Shown here: positions 1 to 6,462 of the stretch, one piece after another
How positions within the stretch are numbered: the first letter of the stretch is position 1
Layout of the letters: each line of letters starts with the position of its first letter
From: Elusimicrobiota bacterium
Lineage (GTDB): Bacteria; Elusimicrobiota; Elusimicrobia; UBA1565; UBA9628
Reading direction: 5' to 3'
Assembly: GCA_028717865.1 (NCBI GenBank)
Contig: JAQUMZ010000109.1
Location: forward strand, 1 to 7,886
DNA length: 7,886 nt
Position numbers and translations under genes: made by a program
The notes under the pieces: generated by a model
The model's input: only the letters and a program-made list of their open reading frames with translations
What the model was told of the DNA's origin: nothing
Databases searched by the model: none

Positions 1-2
1 AT

Positions 3-731
3 GGTTGGCGCAGTCCGCGGCTGGGCCAGGATTTCGAGCTCAAGGCCTACGGCTCGGCGGGGCGCCCGCTGGTGGCCTTCCCCTCGATGGGGGGCCGCTT
101 CTTCGACTTCGAGAACTTCGGCATGATCGAGGCCTGCCGGCCCCGGCTGGAATCGGGCCGGCTGCGGGTCTTCGCCGTAGACGGCCGCGACGGCGAGAGC
201 TGGCTCAACGAGGGGGCGCGCATCGAGGAGCGCGGCCGGCGCCACGAGGCCTGGGACGCCTGCATCGCGCGCGAGGTCATGCCTTTCATCCGCCGGGTGA
301 CGGGCTGCGGCCCGCGCGACCCGATCCTCGCGGGCTGCAGCGGCGGCGCCTTCCACGCCGCCAACTTCTTTTTCCGCCATCCGGACCTTTGCGGCGGCTT
401 CATCGGCCTCAGCGGTGTCTACAGCCTGGAGCACTTCAAGCCGCTGGGCGACTACTGCGACGAGCACGTCTATTTCAACGACCCCCTGCGCTACCTCCCG
501 GGCTTGAACGACGCGTGGTACCTGGAGCGTTTCCGCTCGGCCCGCATCGTGATCTGCGCCGGGCAAGGCGCCTGGGAGCACGTCTGCCTTCCCGAGAGCC
601 GCAGGCTTTCCGATATCCTGACCGCCAAGGGCGTGCCGCACTGGCTGGACATCTGGGGCCGCGACGTGAGCCACGACTGGGGCTGGTGGCGCCGGCAGCT
701 GGCCTATTTCCTGGAGAAGATACTGCAATGA
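3..731 (+). CDS. Alpha/beta-hydrolase esterase (COG4947-like), 5' partial
   Basis: The frame is open to the left edge, so the start codon lies upstream of the window; 242 residues are visible. A GTG at 72 is in frame but would remove the conserved N-terminal segment WRSPRLGQDFEL, so it is not the start. The protein resembles the small COG4947 esterase family: a first strand (LVAFPSMGGRF), a nucleophile elbow GCSGG with the likely catalytic Ser at visible residue 113, the motif SHDWGWW near the C-terminus with the likely catalytic His at 224, and a candidate acid in GAWEH (Glu 192). No signal peptide is visible, so it is probably cytoplasmic, with roughly 5-10 residues missing. Its stop overlaps the next start (ATGA), so it is coupled to the ATP-grasp gene. 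Members of this family are often found beside ATP-grasp ligases. The substrate is unknown; it could be a thioesterase, esterase or acyl-transfer enzyme. Confidence 0.85.
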   Translation, partial: GWRSPRLGQDFELKAYGSAGRPLVAFPSMGGRFFDFENFGMIEACRPRLESGRLRVFAVDGRDGESWLNEGARIEERGRRHEAWDACIAREVMPFIRRVTGCGPRDPILAGCSGGAFHAANFFFRHPDLCGGFIGLSGVYSLEHFKPLGDYCDEHVYFNDPLRYLPGLNDAWYLERFRSARIVICAGQGAWEHVCLPESRRLSDILTAKGVPHWLDIWGRDVSHDWGWWRRQLAYFLEKILQ

Positions 732-1882
732 ACGTCCTGCTGATCTCGCCGCATTTCCCGCCCAACTTCCAGCTTTTCGCCCGCCGGCTCAAAGAGGCCG
801 GCGCGACCGTCCTGGGGGTGGGCGACGCGCCGCCCGAGGACCTGGGCGGGGTCCGGGATATCCTGGCCGACTACTGCCATGTGCCCAACATGAGCGAATA
901 CGAGGGCCTGCTGCGCGCGGTCGGCTGGCTGACCCACCGGCACGGCAAGATCGAGCGCGTGGACTCCCACAACGAGCATTGGCTGGACATGGAGGCGCGC
1001 CTGCGCCGGGACTTCAACATATTCGGACAGACGCCCGCCGACCTGGATTTCAACCGGCGCAAGTCGGGCATGAAGGAGATATTCCGCCAGGCGGGCGTGC
1101 CTACCCCGCCGGGGGAGAGCGTGGAGTCGGCCGGCCAGATCCGCGCCTTCGTGGCCCGGCACGGCTTCCCCGTGATCTTCAAGCCGGACGTGGGCGTGGG
1201 GGCGGAGCGGGTCTTCCGCGTCGACCGCGAGGAGCAGCTGGCCGGCGTGCTCGACTATCCGCCGCGCCGCTACGTCATGGAGGCGTTCGTGGAGGGGGAG
1301 CTCGTCTCCTTCGACGGCCTGACCGACCGCGAGGGGGGCATCGTGTTTTGCGCCTCGCACCGGGTGAGCTCCGGCATCATGGAGATCGTCAGCGAGCAGC
1401 GGCCGGTCCACTACTACTATACCCGGGACATCCCGGCCGAGATCGAGGAGCTGGGCCGCCGGGCCGTGGCCGCCTTCCGCGTCCGGGAGCGCTTCTTCCA
1501 TCTGGAGTTCCTGATCGACCGCCAGGGCCTGGCCTGGGCCATCGAGATCAACGTGCGCCCGCCCGGCGGCTATTCGGTGGACATGATGAACTGGGCCTGC
1601 GACATAGACCTCTACCGGCTTTGGGCGCGCTCCCTGGTCTGCGGCGAGAGCCACTTCGAGTACGAGCGCAAGTACAACGTGGCCCACGCGGCGCGGCGCG
1701 AGCGCTTCCGCTACCGCCATGGGCACGAGGAGCTTCTGCGCGAGCTGGGCCCCATGCTCGTATCCCACATGCCCCTGCCCCGCATCTTCCGGGTCGCCAT
1801 GGGCGACAGCGTTTACTTCCTGCGGCATCCGGATCTGCCGGCCCTGCGCCGGGCCATCGCCCTCATCGAAGCGCAAGCCTGA
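728..1882 (+). CDS. ATP-grasp family ligase (carboxylate-amine ligase type)
   Basis: A 384-residue cytoplasmic protein. ATP-grasp enzymes activate a carboxylate as an acyl-phosphate using ATP and join it to an amine or thiol. An N-terminal Rossmann-like part opens with MNVLLISPHFPPNF (1-14). The ATP-grasp core runs from about 110 to 305: FKPDVGVGAE with the nucleotide-binding Lys 152, the YVMEAFVEGE hinge strand (182-191), FHLEF with Glu 260, and AIEINVRPPGG with Glu 273 and Asn 275 as the likely Mg-ATP ligands. A C-terminal domain of about 80 residues follows. The ATG at 728 overlaps the upstream TGA (ATGA), which indicates translational coupling with the esterase; a GGAG lies 11 nt upstream. 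An in-frame extension back to 5 only shadows the esterase. The pairing suggests synthesis or tailoring of a peptide-like or amide metabolite, but substrates cannot be read from sequence. It is not recognisable as PurK, PurD, Ddl or glutathione synthetase. Confidence 0.9.
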   Translation: MNVLLISPHFPPNFQLFARRLKEAGATVLGVGDAPPEDLGGVRDILADYCHVPNMSEYEGLLRAVGWLTHRHGKIERVDSHNEHWLDMEARLRRDFNIFGQTPADLDFNRRKSGMKEIFRQAGVPTPPGESVESAGQIRAFVARHGFPVIFKPDVGVGAERVFRVDREEQLAGVLDYPPRRYVMEAFVEGELVSFDGLTDREGGIVFCASHRVSSGIMEIVSEQRPVHYYYTRDIPAEIEELGRRAVAAFRVRERFFHLEFLIDRQGLAWAIEINVRPPGGYSVDMMNWACDIDLYRLWARSLVCGESHFEYERKYNVAHAARRERFRYRHGHEELLRELGPMLVSHMPLPRIFRVAMGDSVYFLRHPDLPALRRAIALIEAQA

Positions 1883-1888
1883 CCCTCT

Positions 1889-1946
1889 GGGCCCATCGGG
1901 CCCCGGAGGCGCGGGCCGGAAGTCCCTGGCGGCGGGCCCTTCCGGC
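1889..1946 (+). terminator. Two stem-loops after the ATP-grasp gene (possible terminator)
   Basis: Between the stop at 1882 and the next start at 1962 lie two inverted repeats. GGGCCC at 1889-1894 and 1898-1903 pairs across a 3-nt loop. GCCGGAAG at 1915-1922 pairs perfectly with CTTCCGGC at 1939-1946 across 16 nt. Neither is followed by a T-run, so a classical intrinsic terminator is not shown. The second repeat lies just upstream of the putative -10 of the nuclease gene and could equally be an operator. Confidence 0.3.
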
Positions 1947-1949
1947 TCG

Positions 1950-1955
1950 AATACT
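1950..1955 (+). promoter_or_regulatory. Putative -10 element of the nuclease gene
   Basis: AATACT is followed by exactly 6 nt (GGGGGC) and then the ATG at 1962. The same NATACT-N6-ATG layout occurs at two other genes here. A -10 this close would start the transcript at or next to the ATG. No convincing -35 is visible. The G-run could alternatively be a very close, weak ribosome binding site. Confidence 0.4.
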
Positions 1956-1961
1956 GGGGGC

Positions 1962-3404
1962 ATGAGCCGGATTCGCCGCGCCTCGGCCGCGTTGCTGGCG
2001 GCCTGCCTGCTGGCCCAAGCCCTCCCCGGTTCGGCCGCGGTCCGCACCGCCGCGCCGCGCGCCGCGGTCCCCGGCGCCTCGCTCCTGGGCGGGGGCCTGG
2101 CGGCCCTCGGCGTCCCCGCCCTGGCGCCGGCGGCGGGCTTGGTCCGGCCGGCGCTGCTCCCGCGGCTTGCCCCCGCGCTCGCGGCGCCGGCGTCGCCCGC
2201 GCTCGCGCCAAACGCGCGGGCGGGCCTGGAGTCGTCTGCCGGGAATTTGGCGAGCCTGCTCCCGGCGCCGGCCGCCGCCGGAGCCGAGGCGGCCGCGCCC
2301 ACCGCCGCGGAGCTCGGGCGGACTTTCGACGGCGCCCGGCCCGAGGCCGCCGCCTTCGTCGTCTGGCCGGACGCTTCCGCCGGGCACGCGCCGGCCCCGC
2401 GGCCGATCGAGTCCATCCGGGAGCTTCGGCTCGGCTCCTACAACGTGGAAAACCTGTTCGAGAACGTGGGCAAGCACGTGCCCGATCCCCAGCGCCCCGG
2501 CCGGCTCAAGAAGATTTCCAACGCCCGGCCCAAGCCCGACTGGGCCTTGCGCGAGGAGGCGGGCATCATCCGGGAGCAGGATCTCGACGTGGTCACGCTC
2601 GCCGAGGTCGAGAACGTCGCCGCGCTGGAGGACTTCAACGCGCGCTTCCTCGGGGCCGCCTACCGGGTCTATCTCATCGAGGGCAACGACGAGCGGGGCA
2701 TAGACGTCGCTTTCCTGGTCAAGAAAGACCTCCCGTTCGTCGTCGAGCAGCGCAGCCACAAGGGCGAGACCTGGATCGATCCGGTGCTGGGCGGCGGGCC
2801 CAAGCCGCTGTTTTCCCGGGATTTGCCGGCCATGATCTTCCACGCCCCGGGCCGCGACGAGCCGCTTTTCATCCTTTTCGGCACGCATTACAAGTCCAAG
2901 CGCGACCGGCCGGGCGACCGGGAGTCGGCGGTTTGGCGCGCGGCGCAGGTCCGGCGCACGGCCGAGATCATAGCGCGCTACCGGGCGGAGTTCGGGGCCG
3001 GCGTGCCGATCCTGCTTTCGGGCGACTTCAACGGCGCGGTGGACAAGGAAACCGCCTTCCGGCCGCTGTACGAGGAGGCGGGCCTGACCGACAGCTTCGA
3101 CGCCGCGCCCGAGCCGGTCTCCGGCATGGCGCGCGTGACGCACACCTATCATCCGCGCGGCGGCGCGACCCAGTACAAGCAGCTGGACGCGGTGCTCGTC
3201 TCGGACCGGCTGCGCGGGACGGTGAAGTCGGCCCGGGTCTACCGCTACAAGAATCAGAACGGCACGGAGCGCCCCATCCCGAAGTCCTACCAGGAGCGCC
3301 AGCGCAACCCTTCCGACCATTTCCCGCTGATCGTCACGCTGGACTTCGCGCCCATCCGGGCGGGCCTTTCGCCGCGGCGCGAGCCGGCGGCCGCCGGCCG
3401 CTGA
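1962..3404 (+). CDS. Exported endonuclease/exonuclease/phosphatase family protein
   Basis: A 480-residue protein of the Mg-dependent EEP (DNase I-like) fold, probably a secreted or periplasmic nuclease or phosphodiesterase. Residues 1-26 are a signal peptide (basic MSRIRR, hydrophobic core, GSAA cleavage region). Residues 27 to about 145 are low-complexity Ala/Pro/Leu-rich. The catalytic domain starts near 153: YNVENLF (160-166), LAEVEN with the metal-binding Glu (215 or 217), GTHYKSK with His 309, GDFN with Asp 355 and Asn 357, QLDAVLVS with Asp 409, and SDHFP with Asp 452 and His 453. All core EEP motifs are present, so activity is expected. YNVENLF is shared with extracellular bacterial DNases of this superfamily, but nucleic acid versus phosphoester lipid cannot be decided. 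The ATG at 1962 was chosen because the signal peptide begins there; an upstream in-frame start at 1719 lies inside the ATP-grasp gene. Confidence 0.9.
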   Translation: MSRIRRASAALLAACLLAQALPGSAAVRTAAPRAAVPGASLLGGGLAALGVPALAPAAGLVRPALLPRLAPALAAPASPALAPNARAGLESSAGNLASLLPAPAAAGAEAAAPTAAELGRTFDGARPEAAAFVVWPDASAGHAPAPRPIESIRELRLGSYNVENLFENVGKHVPDPQRPGRLKKISNARPKPDWALREEAGIIREQDLDVVTLAEVENVAALEDFNARFLGAAYRVYLIEGNDERGIDVAFLVKKDLPFVVEQRSHKGETWIDPVLGGGPKPLFSRDLPAMIFHAPGRDEPLFILFGTHYKSKRDRPGDRESAVWRAAQVRRTAEIIARYRAEFGAGVPILLSGDFNGAVDKETAFRPLYEEAGLTDSFDAAPEPVSGMARVTHTYHPRGGATQYKQLDAVLVSDRLRGTVKSARVYRYKNQNGTERPIPKSYQERQRNPSDHFPLIVTLDFAPIRAGLSPRREPAAAGR

Positions 3405-3442
3405 CCCGAAACCGATTTTTTACCCGCCCGTAATGCGCGGTT

Positions 3443-3470
3443 CATGCCCGCGGGGCATACTTCGGGCATG
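3443..3470 (+). promoter_or_regulatory. Dyad over a putative -10 and start codon
   Basis: CATGCCCG (3443-3450) and CGGGCATG (3463-3470) form a perfect 8-bp inverted repeat with a 12-nt centre. The centre contains the -10-like CATACT (3456-3461), which is followed by 6 nt and the ATG at 3468. The left arm can instead pair with GGGCAT at 3453-3458 (ATGCCC-GCG-GGGCAT), so two hairpins compete. It may be a repressor operator on DNA or a start-codon-masking RNA structure. The function is inference. Confidence 0.4.
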
Positions 3471-3788
3471 CGGCGGCCCTGGGTGAGAGACAGCGCGACG
3501 TCGCTGCGCTTGGCGAGCGAGCCGATGCGGCCGAGCTCGGCGGAACTGCGGCGGCACAGCTCGGTTCGGATGGCCTGCCTGGCGGGCCTGGCCCTGCTCG
3601 CCGCGGCCGCCGGCGCGGTCTTCAGCCATTACTCCCTGAACGCGGCTCCGGCGACCTGGGTCGAGGCCTCGGGCTTCAACGTGGTCCGGCCGCTGGTCAT
3701 CCGCGCCGCGGTGGAACCGGGCTTGGTCGGCGCGATAGACTACAAACTGGAGCCTATCGCCGCGGGCTACGGAGAGCAGGCGAAGTAG
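3468..3788 (+). CDS. Small single-pass membrane protein, hypothetical
   Basis: A 106-residue protein of unrecognised family. Codons have the same G/C-rich third positions as neighbouring genes, which supports real coding. Residues 1-34 are polar and Arg-rich (likely cytoplasmic). Residues 35-52 (ACLAGLALLAAAAG core) form one transmembrane segment. Residues 53-106 are likely outside the cytoplasm. The ATG at 3468 is preferred over the in-frame ATG at 3444 because a CATACT box lies 6 nt upstream, as at two other genes here. A shorter product from the ATG at 3570 would make the hydrophobic stretch an N-terminal signal or anchor. The last 22 bp overlap the 3' end of the convergent protease gene. 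There is no good Shine-Dalgarno site. It could still be a spurious frame. Confidence 0.5.
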   Translation: MRRPWVRDSATSLRLASEPMRPSSAELRRHSSVRMACLAGLALLAAAAGAVFSHYSLNAAPATWVEASGFNVVRPLVIRAAVEPGLVGAIDYKLEPIAAGYGEQAK

Positions 3789-4810
3789 CGGGCGGGGTCC
3801 AGCCCCGATTCCCTGAGGTCGGAGAAGATTTTCGTTACGCTGACGCTGACGGTGGAATCAGCCCGATAGGCGTTGCCGTCGCTCATGGCCGTGTTGGCGA
3901 CGGCGACCAAGCGCTTTCGGTCGTCGAAAAGCGGCCCTCCGCTCATGCCTTTTTGAGCGTCGTTGTTCGAGAAAATCAGATTGCCGGCGGCTATATTGGG
4001 CTGGTAGGTCTTCACCTGGGCGGACAGCGTTCCGGGGGGCAGGCGCCAGTCGTCATGCTGGAAAATGAAGTGTTCGTGGATGTCGCCGGATTTTTTCCCG
4101 ATCGTGGCGTAGAGCTTGCCTGCTCGCGCGCCGGGGGCGCCCTTGCGCTCGGCGTCGGCCGGGTAGCCCATGAGCAGCAGCGGCGCGCCCGCCGGCGGCG
4201 GCTCGGCGCCGGCTCGCGCGCAGGGCGTAGGCGCGGCCGTTTCCGCCTTCAGTATGGCCCAATCCCCGGCTTGCAGCCGGCGGACGATATCCAAATCCTT
4301 CTCCGTCCAGCCCGCCAGATCCGCCCAGGCGAAGAGGGTCTCGGCTTGGACCAGGCCCTTGCCGGCGACGACCAGGGAAACGGGCGTTTTGGCCGGTCCG
4401 GCCTGTACGGTCAGACGGGCGCCGCCGTATTCGGTGGCGGACCGCTCGTGCATGGTAAGCCACAGGGTCTGGTCGGAGTTCGCGTACGTTTTCGCCGGGA
4501 CCAAGTGCTTCTCGATGCAATGCGCCGCGGTCAGGATGTAGCCCGTGCGGGAAATGAAGACGCCGCTGCAATTGAGTTTGATTTTCGGGTCACGCAGCCG
4601 CACCACGGCGTCCGCGAGGCCGCGGGTGTCTACGAAACGCGGCACGCGTTCCGGGGGATGGAAGCCGGCGTCGGACAGCCGGGTCTCCGATAGCCGCTCC
4701 CAGGCGGCCCGGGCTTGGCCGAGGAACGCGGCCTCGCCCGAGACGCCTTGCGCGTGGGCGGGCAAGCGCGCCAGCAGGGCGGCCGCAAGCCAAAACGCCG
4801 CGCGTCTCAT
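3767..4810 (-). CDS. Secreted trypsin-like serine protease
   Basis: A 347-residue exported protease of the chymotrypsin/trypsin fold (S1-like, similar to bacterial trypsin_2/V8-type proteins). A signal peptide occupies about 1-20, with cleavage likely after AHA. The triad is complete: His 97 in TAAHC, Asp 183 in GDWAILK, Ser 290 in GMSGGP. Cys 81 (LNCSGVF) and Cys 98 sit where the conserved disulfide of the family bridges the His loop; Cys 197 and Cys 345 may form another. No PDZ domain follows, so it is not a DegP/HtrA-type chaperone-protease. About 40 residues between signal and domain could be a propeptide. The ATG at 4810 immediately precedes the signal peptide and has TATACT 6 nt upstream but no Shine-Dalgarno site. 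Its 3' end overlaps the convergent small gene by 22 bp. Specificity cannot be read reliably. Confidence 0.92.
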   Translation of the reverse strand: MRRAAFWLAAALLARLPAHAQGVSGEAAFLGQARAAWERLSETRLSDAGFHPPERVPRFVDTRGLADAVVRLRDPKIKLNCSGVFISRTGYILTAAHCIEKHLVPAKTYANSDQTLWLTMHERSATEYGGARLTVQAGPAKTPVSLVVAGKGLVQAETLFAWADLAGWTEKDLDIVRRLQAGDWAILKAETAAPTPCARAGAEPPPAGAPLLLMGYPADAERKGAPGARAGKLYATIGKKSGDIHEHFIFQHDDWRLPPGTLSAQVKTYQPNIAAGNLIFSNNDAQKGMSGGPLFDDRKRLVAVANTAMSDGNAYRADSTVSVSVTKIFSDLRESGLDPARYFACSP

Positions 4811-4816
4811 GCGGCG

Positions 4817-4822
4817 AGTATA
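4817..4822 (-). promoter_or_regulatory. Putative -10 element of the protease gene
   Basis: On the minus strand TATACT differs from the consensus TATAAT by one base and is followed by 6 nt (CGCCGC) and the ATG at 4810. The predicted transcription start falls on or next to the start codon, implying a leaderless mRNA. No clear -35 hexamer is seen at 16-18 nt. Confidence 0.45.
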
Positions 4823-4910
4823 TCCGATCGCTTCCCGCCGAGACAGGGCCTTTCGGTACTAGGAGTTCTGTGCGAATGGCCCAGGCCGCTGGACACACCA
4901 ACGGAACGGA

Positions 4911-4966
4911 GCCGCCCGGAGTGGCGGCGCCGGGGTTCGCACCCTCCCTTCGGTCGGGCGCGAACC
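4911..4966 (-). other. Tandem stem-loops downstream of the DUF4139 gene
   Basis: The 168-bp gap between the protease start and the DUF4139 stop has no gene that I can support. It contains two hairpins: GCCGCC/GGCGGC at 4911-4916 and 4923-4928, and GGTTCGC/GCGAACC at 4934-4940 and 4960-4966. The 19-nt interior of the second can pair further (CCC at 4942-4944 with GGG at 4956-4958). They lie just past the minus-strand stop at 4979 and may help end or stabilise that transcript, but no T-run follows. Confidence 0.3.
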
Positions 4967-4978
4967 TCGCGAACGTGC

Positions 4979-6391
4979 TTATTCCTCGCCCACCCGAAGC
5001 CGATAGGCCACCTTCGTCTCGCCGTCCTTGGGCACCTTGACCTCGAAGCGGATGGTGAAGGCGTCGAGTTTCTTGTAGGGGTGCGAGCTTTCCAGGACCT
5101 TCCAGGACCCGGAGACCGGCTCCTCTACGATCACGACCGCCTCCGCCGGCTTGTGGTTGCGCAGCGTTATCTCCCAGGCGGACTCGCGCAGCCGGCTGGT
5201 GAGCTCGCGGTAGTCGGTCTGCTTCCTTTCCGCCGTGACGTCGAAGGACTCGCCGACCTTGAGCTTTAGCTCCTCGTCCTTGGGGGTGTGGCCGATGCGG
5301 TCCTCGCCCACGAACTGCAGGCCGCCCTCGTAGTCGCGCTGGTAGACCCGCACGGTGCCGGCGGGAAGCGGGCTGCCCAGCCGGTTGTCCCGGGAGTTGC
5401 GCAGGCGCACGAACGCCTCCACCGGCGCCTTGCGCTCCCGGTCCGGAATGCGGCCGAGGAAGAATTGGCGCTCGCCGCGGACCACGAGCTCCTTGGCGAC
5501 CTTGATCCCGGGGGCCTCCAGGAGGCTGATCTGCTTGGCCTGCAGGTCTTTTATGGTCGTGCGGCGCTGGAGGTCGTAGACGTGGTATTCGAAGAGGGCT
5601 TTCTCGGCGAACTGCGGGGCCATGGGCGCGCGCAAGGCCCCGAAGGCCATGCCTTTCGCCATGGCGTCCATTTCGGGCGCCGCGCGGTTGACCTCGCCCG
5701 CCACGAGTTTGAGGGCGGCGTCCTGGTAGGCGGCGCCGCTTTTGTTGTCCACGGTGACCCAGCCCGAGAGGTCCGCGTTCGCTGCGTCGCGGTCGAGGGT
5801 GAGCACGTAGTCCGCGCTCCAGGAAACGCCGTTGGTAAGGTAAGAGGCCTCGATGCGCTGGGAGTCGCGGCCCCGGTTTTCGTAGAGCCACGTGAGCGTG
5901 GGCTGGGCGATGAGGTTGTCCGGCAGCCGGGGCAGGACCTTGAGGCCGGGGTAGCCCAGGTATATCTCGTCGCCGACCTTGTAGACCTGGCCTTCGTTGT
6001 TGCTGAGCAGGACGGCCTCCACCGTTTCCTTGCGGTCCTGGTAGTCGTTGAATTTGAGGAGCTTGACCTTCTTGCCCACGTATTTGTCGAGCAGGCGGCT
6101 CTCGTTGATCAGGTCGTATTCGTAGTTCTGCTCCAAGACCGAGAAATCGCCGGGCGCGCTCAGGGATTTGGCGCGCACCGTGGCCGGGATGACGCGCGCG
6201 GCCACGTCCATGAACCGCAGTTCGCCGGTTCCGGCGGGCAGCTTGAGCTCGCGGACGTCCTTCACGAGGGCTAGGTCGTTGTTGTAGACCGTGACCGCGA
6301 CGGACTTTTGGTCCTCGGCCAAGCTTTTTACGGCCTCGCCCGCGCGCGCCCAGGGCGCTGCGATCAGGCACAGCCACAACGCGATGTTCAT
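4979..6391 (-). CDS. Secreted DUF4139 domain-containing protein
   Basis: A 470-residue exported protein of the DUF4139/COG5316 family, whose biochemical role is not established. Residues 1-18 are a signal peptide (MNIALWLCLIAAPWARAG). The N-terminal part has the family pattern VTVYNNDLALVKDVREL (33-49), an FMDVAARVIPATV strand (60-72), and NYEYDL with LLDKYVGKKV (89-109). DUF4139 proper runs from about 180 to the end, opening with SYLTNGVSWSADYVL (183-197) and closing with a beta-rich segment around WEITLRNHKP and TKVAYRLRV. There is a helical, Met/Ala-rich stretch near 240-265. The ATG at 6391 was chosen over an upstream in-frame TTG at 6436 because the signal peptide and a GGAGGT 6 nt upstream both point to it. 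It is divergent from the nitroreductase gene, with 86 bp between starts. The family suggests a cell-envelope role only. Confidence 0.88.
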   Translation of the reverse strand: MNIALWLCLIAAPWARAGEAVKSLAEDQKSVAVTVYNNDLALVKDVRELKLPAGTGELRFMDVAARVIPATVRAKSLSAPGDFSVLEQNYEYDLINESRLLDKYVGKKVKLLKFNDYQDRKETVEAVLLSNNEGQVYKVGDEIYLGYPGLKVLPRLPDNLIAQPTLTWLYENRGRDSQRIEASYLTNGVSWSADYVLTLDRDAANADLSGWVTVDNKSGAAYQDAALKLVAGEVNRAAPEMDAMAKGMAFGALRAPMAPQFAEKALFEYHVYDLQRRTTIKDLQAKQISLLEAPGIKVAKELVVRGERQFFLGRIPDRERKAPVEAFVRLRNSRDNRLGSPLPAGTVRVYQRDYEGGLQFVGEDRIGHTPKDEELKLKVGESFDVTAERKQTDYRELTSRLRESAWEITLRNHKPAEAVVIVEEPVSGSWKVLESSHPYKKLDAFTIRFEVKVPKDGETKVAYRLRVGEE

Positions 6392-6397
6392 GCCGCC

Positions 6398-6422
6398 ACC
6401 TCCGGGAGCCGCCGGCTCCCGG
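6398..6422 (-). promoter_or_regulatory. Shine-Dalgarno site partly inside a perfect hairpin
   Basis: On the minus strand GGAGGT (6398-6403) sits 6 nt before the ATG of the DUF4139 gene, the only textbook ribosome binding site in the window. Immediately upstream, CCGGGAGCC and GGCTCCCGG (6414-6422 and 6402-6410) form a perfect 9-bp stem with a 3-nt loop. Its 3' arm includes the first two bases of GGAGGT, so folding would compete with ribosome binding. Confidence 0.55.
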
Positions 6423-6462
6423 GTTGATGGTAGCAATTCTCAGGAAGAATGACCTTTTATAG

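Noticed and set aside
5..727. In-frame extension of the ATP-grasp frame to position 5
   Set aside because: The extension is Arg/Ala/Gly/Pro-rich out-of-frame shadow of the esterase; the recognisable ATP-grasp N-terminus begins at 728.
704..2416. Long minus-strand open frame opposite the ATP-grasp and nuclease genes
   Set aside because: Its translation is low-complexity and matches no family; it exists because high-GC codons rarely create stops on the opposite strand.
1863..3320. Long minus-strand open frame opposite the nuclease
   Set aside because: Antisense shadow: every EEP motif is on the plus strand and the minus translation has no domain.
3383..3421. Intrinsic terminator after the nuclease (16-bp palindrome GCCGGCGGCCGCCGGC plus a T6 run)
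   Set aside because: The palindrome lies inside the last codons and the T-run (3416-3421) begins 17 nt after it, too far for a standard intrinsic terminator.
4845..4870. Resemblance of the minus strand to the 23S rRNA sarcin-ricin region (CCTAGTACCGAAAGG)
   Set aside because: Only about 15 bases are similar, with mismatches in the invariant loop and no flanking rRNA similarity.
4915..4966. tRNA-like T-arm on the minus strand (GGGTGCGAACCCC)
   Set aside because: The loop has G where T is expected, the stem pairs only 3 bp, and no acceptor, D or anticodon arm can be assembled around it.
5288..6274. Plus-strand open frame opposite the DUF4139 gene
   Set aside because: Val/Ala/Glu-rich antisense shadow without a domain; the minus-strand gene has a signal peptide, ribosome binding site and family motifs.
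4590..6377. Long minus-strand frame spanning the protease and DUF4139 genes
   Set aside because: It is Arg/Gly/Pro-rich in the wrong frame relative to two well-supported genes on the same strand.
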